Shown: positions 60,448-64,000 of the stretch, in pieces | How positions within the stretch are numbered: the stretch's first letter is position 1 | How the letters are laid out: the number at the start of each line of letters is the position of its first letter | NCBI GenBank assembly: GCA_963777095.1 | Contig: CAVZOY010000001.1 | Span: 496,001-560,000, forward strand | Direction: 5' to 3' | Source: CAVZOY01 sp963777095 | GTDB taxonomy: Bacteria > Actinomycetota > Actinomycetes > Mycobacteriales > Geodermatophilaceae | DNA length: 64,000 nt | Made by a program: the position numbers and the translations under genes | The notes under the pieces: generated by a model | What the model was told of the DNA's origin: nothing | What the model saw: the letters and a program-made list of their open reading frames with translations, nothing else | The model's database searches: none

Positions 60448-60613
60448 CCCGCTTGCTCTGCGAGCGACCCGCCGGACACCTCTCACGGGCCCGCTCGGTC
60501 GCTTCGTGCATTCACCCGAATCGAATGGCGCGGACCTCCTCACGACGATCCACCGTGGCCACGCGCCAGGGAGTCATCCCCGTCCGCCCATGAGTCCGTC
60601 TCGAGGAGCACCC

Positions 60614-61072
60614 ATGACCGACACCGGTTCATCACGTCCCACCGTCGACACGACCCGCGTGGCCTACAGCACCGAACCCGAGCCGACCGGCTGGACCGGC
60701 TGGATCGTGTTCGCCAGCTTCATGATGTTCCTGATCGGCGCGTTCCAGGTGGTCCAGGGCCTCGTCGCGATCCTGAACGACGACTACTACGCGGTGACCG
60801 AGGGCGGCCTCGTCGTGAACTTCGACTTCACCGTCTGGGGCTGGGTCCACCTGCTGCTCGGCGTCCTCCTCATCGCCAGTGGCGCCGGTGTCCTGGCCGG
60901 GAACCTGGCCGCCCGCATCGTCGGCGTTCTCCTGGCCGGCCTCAGCGCGATCGCGAACCTGCTCTTCATCGAGGCCGCCCCGGTGTGGAGCATCGTCATG
61001 ATCACCGTCGACGTCCTGGTGATCTACGCGCTCACCGTCCACGGCCGCGAGCTGCACACGTCCTCCATCTGA
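60614..61072 (+). CDS. DUF7144-type four-helix membrane protein, copy 2
   Basis: A 152-residue paralogue of the gene at 48763-49212: the same opening (MTDTGSSRPTVDTTRVAYST), WIVFASFMMFLIGAFQVVQG, WGWVHLLLGVLLIASGAGVL, VGVLLAGLSAIANLLFIEAA and VDVLVIYALTVHGRELH. ATG 60614 with GAGGAG 6 nt upstream, the same leader as copy 1. Function unknown. Confidence 0.85.
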   Translation: MTDTGSSRPTVDTTRVAYSTEPEPTGWTGWIVFASFMMFLIGAFQVVQGLVAILNDDYYAVTEGGLVVNFDFTVWGWVHLLLGVLLIASGAGVLAGNLAARIVGVLLAGLSAIANLLFIEAAPVWSIVMITVDVLVIYALTVHGRELHTSSI

Positions 61073-61117
61073 CTCGCCCGAGGCATCGGTCACCGCGGCG
61101 AGGTCAGGGAGAGAGTC

Positions 61118-61363
61118 ATGGCACGGCGGTACGAGGTGCGGGTCAGGGGGCGGCTCTCGCCGCGGGTCAGAGATGCCTTTCCCGGCATGGAGGTCGTGGA
61201 GGCACCGGCCGAGACGGTCATCGGCAGCACGGTGGGCGACACCGCGCAGCTGCACGACGTCCTGTCGCTGATCGACTCCCTCGGGCTGCATGTCGTCTCC
61301 ATCGACCAGGTCGTCCCCGCCCCTGCGCCTCCGGTTCCCCGCCGGCCACCGGACGAGGACTGA
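61118..61363 (+). CDS. Small conserved protein, copy 1
   Basis: An 81-residue protein: YEVRVRGRLSPRVRDAFPGM, EVVEAPAETVIGSTVGDTAQ, VLSLIDSLGLHVVSIDQVVP. The gene at 62124-62336 has the same blocks (YEFRVDGRLS, AFCDMRIEELP, SLGLIVVSAHRV), so the two are paralogues of one family. A ferredoxin-like alpha-beta fold is plausible from the strand-helix-strand pattern. Function unknown; ATG 61118 with GGGAGAG upstream. Confidence 0.75.
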   Translation: MARRYEVRVRGRLSPRVRDAFPGMEVVEAPAETVIGSTVGDTAQLHDVLSLIDSLGLHVVSIDQVVPAPAPPVPRRPPDED

Positions 61364-61503
61364 CCGCGTTCCCGCTGCGCCACCCGCCCTGATCAGCTCA
61401 TCACGCGTGGGTGAGGCGGCGCGCCACACGAAGGCTCGATCCTTCCGGGGCCAGAGCGAACATCGGCCGTGCAGGGGCCGTCCGCGAGCAGGAGGGGGCG
61501 GCT

Positions 61504-62103
61504 GTGTCCGAGGACCAGACGACGGGCCGTCGATCCCGGCGGCGCTTTCTGCTCGGCTCGGGTCCGCTCATGCGAGCGACCGACCGGATCCAGGCGCTCG
61601 CGCGGATCCTGTTCGTGGCCCTGGTGCTCGGGGCTGTACCCGTCGCCCTTGCGGTCGCCACGGCGGCCGGCTCCTCCACGCAGAGCGTGGCCGACGCGCA
61701 GGCCGCCAGCCGGCACCGGGTGACGGCGACGCTCCTCGAGGACGCCGCGCGCCCGGCGGCCGACTCAGACCATGCCCCGTCGCTGGCATCAGTCCTGGCC
61801 ACCTGGAGCGCACGGCCGGGAGTTCCACGGGAGGGGACCGTCCTGGGGCCCACGGGAGCGAAGGCCGGGACCACGGTCACCATCTGGGTCGACGACAGCG
61901 GTGATGTCACGACGCCGCCGCTGGACGGCTCCGATGTCGTCAACCAGGCCGTTCTCTCGGGCGTGTCCACCTTGATCGGCATCTCGGCGGCTGCGGGCCT
62001 CGGCTACCTCTGGGTACGCACGATGCTCGAGCGCAGCCGCATGCGCCGCTGGGCAGCGGACTGGGCGGTCGTCGAGCCCGTGTGGTCGCGCAAGGTCCCG
62101 TGA
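61504..62103 (+). CDS. Rv1733c-type two-helix membrane protein
   Basis: A 199-residue protein resembling the Rv1733c family: a basic N-terminus (RRSRRRFLLGSGPLMRATDR), helix 1 (ILFVALVLGAVPVALAVATA), a loop with TVTIWVDDSGDVTTPPLD, helix 2 (LSGVSTLIGISAAAGLGYLW) and RTMLERSRMRRWAADWAVVE at the end. GTG 61504 with AGGAGG upstream. In M. tuberculosis the family member is in the hypoxia (DosR) regulon, which supports a stress setting. Confidence 0.85.
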   Translation: MSEDQTTGRRSRRRFLLGSGPLMRATDRIQALARILFVALVLGAVPVALAVATAAGSSTQSVADAQAASRHRVTATLLEDAARPAADSDHAPSLASVLATWSARPGVPREGTVLGPTGAKAGTTVTIWVDDSGDVTTPPLDGSDVVNQAVLSGVSTLIGISAAAGLGYLWVRTMLERSRMRRWAADWAVVEPVWSRKVP

Positions 62104-62123
62104 GAGCAGCCCCCGATCGCCGA

Positions 62124-62336
62124 TCACACGGAGCCGAGGGTGACCCGGTGCGCCGAGACGACGATGAGCCCCAGCGAACGGCACTGGGCGATGATCCCCA
62201 GCAGGTGCGACTCGTCGGTCACCCCGCCGTACATCAACGCGCCGGTGGGAAGTTCCTCGATGCGCATGTCGCAGAACGCCTCGCGCGCCTCGTCCGACAG
62301 CCGCCCGTCCACCCGGAATTCGTACGTCGTCGCCAC
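62124..62336 (-). CDS. Small conserved protein, copy 2
   Basis: A 70-residue paralogue of 61118-61363: YEFRVDGRLSDEAREAFCDM, RIEELPTGALMYGGVTDESH, AQCRSLGLIVVSAHRVTLG. The GTG at 62336 is preferred over GTG 62342, because GGAGGAG then lies 8 nt upstream. It is convergent with the Rv1733c-type gene. Confidence 0.7.
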   Translation of the reverse strand: MATTYEFRVDGRLSDEAREAFCDMRIEELPTGALMYGGVTDESHLLGIIAQCRSLGLIVVSAHRVTLGSV

Positions 62337-62502
62337 GGCCACGCTCCTCCCCCGGGTTGTCTCCACGGTGCGCGACCTCGGTCACGCCGGCATCGCCCCG
62401 ATTGCGTGAATCGGGTCGGGACGGGGGGCTGGCCGCGATCGGTCGATGTCGGGGTGGGGGCAGCAGCGAAGGGTCGGCCATCGATCTCGGGAGGGATGGG
62501 CA

Positions 62503-63057
62503 GTGGCCATTGACGCAGCCGGCCGGCGGGCGATCCTCGAGACCGTCGTGCACTCGGCCGTGGCCGTCTGCCTGATGGTCACCGCCTACTACCTGGCCCC
62601 CCTGGACCGTCCGCTGGGCGCGAGAACCGTCCTGTGGCTCGGCGGGACCCTGGCGCTGTTCGGGGTACTCGTCGCTGTCCAGGTCCGGGGCATCCTGCGC
62701 TCGCGACGGCCGAGACTCCGGGCGATCCGGGCCCTCATCGTGGGCGTACCACTCCTGATCGTGGTGTTCGCCGCGACGTACTGCACGGTGTCCGGCCAGC
62801 AAGCGGATGCTTTCAGCGAACCGCTGAGCCGGACGGACGGGCTGTACTTCACGGTGACCGTGTTCGCGACGGTCGGGTTCGGGGACATCTCTCCGGTCAC
62901 GGAGCTGGCGCGTGTCCTCGTCACCGTCCAGATGCTCGTCGGCCTGCTCACCGTGGGCGTGATCGCGAAGGTCGTGGTGGGGGCCGTGCAGGTGGCGCAG
63001 TCCCGGCAGACTCCGCTGCCCACCTCGACCGGCGTGGAGCCGGCCGAGCGGCCGTGA
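62503..63057 (+). CDS. Potassium-channel-like protein (Ion_trans_2 pore)
   Basis: A 184-residue protein with three membrane helices (VVHSAVAVCLMVTAYYLAPL, LWLGGTLALFGVLVAVQVRG, LIVGVPLLIVVFAATYCTVS), a pore helix and selectivity filter (FTVTVFATVGFGDISPVTEL: TVGFGD) and a last helix (VLVTVQMLVGLLTVGVIAKV). TVGFGD instead of TVGYGD still fits potassium selectivity. GTG 62503. Its 3' end overlaps the convergent DUF1622 gene by 110 nt. Confidence 0.88.
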   Translation: MAIDAAGRRAILETVVHSAVAVCLMVTAYYLAPLDRPLGARTVLWLGGTLALFGVLVAVQVRGILRSRRPRLRAIRALIVGVPLLIVVFAATYCTVSGQQADAFSEPLSRTDGLYFTVTVFATVGFGDISPVTELARVLVTVQMLVGLLTVGVIAKVVVGAVQVAQSRQTPLPTSTGVEPAERP

Positions 63058-63487
63058 AGCCCCTCGGGGCCGCGCTCATCGCGCGGGGTCGGCCGGCACG
63101 GCCGGCCGCCTCGACCGCCCGGGCGATGTGTGCCGCGCCGCTCGTGGCGGCGCGGCGCCACGGTGCGACCCCTTCGATCTCGATCACCAGAGAGAAGCTG
63201 AGGACCGTCCTGATCAGGATGATCACGCCCAGGATCACCACGTTGTCCCACGTCGGTTCCACCGCGACGGTCCGGACGAGGTCGGCGGCCACCAGGACCT
63301 CCAGGCCGAGGAGGATGACACCGGCGAAGGCCTGGCGAAGGACCTGGAAGGCACGCGTTCCGTCTCCCGACCGGCGCAGAACCCGGACGGCCAGACCCAC
63401 GGCCACGACCAGTCCTGCCAGCAGAACGGCCGCGCCGATGGCCTCGAAGACCTGCGCCACGTGCTCCATCGCCTCGGCGAACGTCAT
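62948..63487 (-). CDS. DUF1622 family membrane protein
   Basis: A 179-residue protein. The DUF1622 core has three helices: VFEAIGAAVLLAGLVVAVGL, FAGVILLGLEVLVAADLVRT and VILGVIILIRTVLSFSLVIE, with the motif SLVIEIEG. The family is normally about 120 residues; the C-terminal 60 residues here are basic, disordered and lie antisense to the 3' end of the potassium-channel gene. Either the overlap is real or a stop has been lost. ATG 63487. Confidence 0.8.
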   Translation of the reverse strand: MTFAEAMEHVAQVFEAIGAAVLLAGLVVAVGLAVRVLRRSGDGTRAFQVLRQAFAGVILLGLEVLVAADLVRTVAVEPTWDNVVILGVIILIRTVLSFSLVIEIEGVAPWRRAATSGAAHIARAVEAAGRAGRPRAMSAAPRGFTAARPAPRRSRWAAESAGTAPPARPPPRPSRSRPR

Positions 63488-63513
63488 GTCAGACGCAGGT
63501 CGCTAGACGGCAC

Positions 63514-64000
63514 TCATGCCGGGATCCGCGCGCCCGTGTCGGGTGGGCGACGGCGATCCGCATGGGAAGCACGGGGCTTCTTCTCGATGCTTCCCCCCAG
63601 GGCGATGGCCCAGCGTGCCGTTGGATCGACGTCGACCAGCAGGGCCTTGACCAGGAGCGTGAGCGGGATCGCCAGCAAGGCTCCGAGCGGCCCGAGCAGC
63701 CAGGCCCAGAAGATCAGCGCCAGGAAGGTCGTGGTGGCCGCGAGGCCGACCGAGTCGCCGACGAACCGCGGCTGGATGAGCGACTGGATGACGACGTTGA
63801 GCACGCAGTACACCCCGATCACCAGCAGCATCTCGGACACCCCCCCGTCCAGCAGGGCCAGCAGCGCCGGCGGGACGAGACCGATGACGAAGCCGATATT
63901 GGGGATGAAGTTGGTCAGGAAGCTGAGCACCCCCCACAGCACGGGCAGCGGGATCCCGATCACCGCCAGTGCCACTCCGTCGAGGACGCCGACGATGAGC
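63514..64000 (-). CDS. AI-2E family transporter, 5' end beyond the window
   Basis: The C-terminal about 160 residues of an AI-2E/PerM-type membrane protein: LSFLTNFIPNIGFVIGLVPP, LVIGVYCVLNVVIQSLIQPR, FVGDSVGLAATTTFLALIFW and LLGPLGALLAIPLTLLVKAL, ending in a cytoplasmic tail. The IPNIG and QPRFVGD motifs are diagnostic. The start lies past 64000. Confidence 0.88.
   Translation of the reverse strand, partial: LIVGVLDGVALAVIGIPLPVLWGVLSFLTNFIPNIGFVIGLVPPALLALLDGGVSEMLLVIGVYCVLNVVIQSLIQPRFVGDSVGLAATTTFLALIFWAWLLGPLGALLAIPLTLLVKALLVDVDPTARWAIALGGSIEKKPRASHADRRRPPDTGARIPA

Overview
The window is very GC-rich with strongly biased third codon positions, and it carries actinobacterial families: class III cyclase fusions, LuxR/TPR regulators, Rv1733c-type and SHOCT proteins, an oleBC-type fusion and polyphosphate kinase 2. 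It most likely comes from a high-GC actinobacterium. A Geodermatophilaceae-like host (Blastococcus, Geodermatophilus, Modestobacter) is my inference from gene content and was not checked by search. No rRNA, tRNA or CRISPR array was seen.

Region 1-4.4 kb holds a long-chain olefin (ole) cluster, oleA - oleBC - oleD, recognisable by its catalytic motifs but broken by many single-base indels. Region 4.4-15.5 kb has a PPK2 polyphosphate kinase with a P-type ATPase, a RelE/ParE-type toxin-antitoxin pair, a cyclase/ATPase/TPR regulator, an alanine-dehydrogenase-like protein and glucose-6-phosphate dehydrogenase. Region 15.9-22.9 kb has a truncated zinc alcohol dehydrogenase and a complete glycerol/dihydroxyacetone operon (glycerol channel, dhaK, dhaL and a DhaM-HPr-enzyme I fusion), divergent from an IclR regulator with a 19-bp palindrome between them.

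Region 22.9-25.4 kb is a scar: an aldehyde dehydrogenase fragment joined to a broken SRPBCC gene, a zinc-finger protein, an excisionase-like protein and an IS481-type transposase remnant. Region 25.4-31.5 kb carries a hydrolase, an HD-domain/LuxR protein, small proteins, a CPBP protease and an NmrA-like oxidoreductase. Region 31.7-37.7 kb is the most unusual part: a serine-recombinase remnant, then a duplicated module of a small zinc-ribbon protein facing a convergent conserved protein of unknown function, plus a third zinc-ribbon copy. Region 37.7-46.1 kb has an ECF sigma factor with a putative membrane anti-sigma, a TPR/LuxR regulator, a methyltransferase, a VOC protein, a hydrolase-cyclase fusion and an amidohydrolase.

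Region 46.1-64 kb is dense in small stress-type and membrane proteins: a second PPK2, two DUF1269 proteins, SpoIIAA-like, two DUF7144 paralogues, amphi-Trp, DUF2252, HdeD, DUF6325, SHOCT, DUF6069, Rv1733c-like, a potassium-channel-like protein, DUF1622 and AI-2E transporter genes. It also has an antiporter preceded by a protein built of fifteen 9-residue repeats, and a formylglycine-generating enzyme with three indels. This looks like a stress-response island, by inference.

A dispersed intergenic repeat recurs at least eight times, at the 3' ends or edges of genes. Its core is a 39-nt near-perfect inverted repeat whose arms differ between copies in compensating ways, and in two copies it is joined to the 3' end of an IS481-type transposase. 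Scattered single indels in otherwise intact genes mean some 'pseudogenes' may be sequencing or assembly errors rather than biology.
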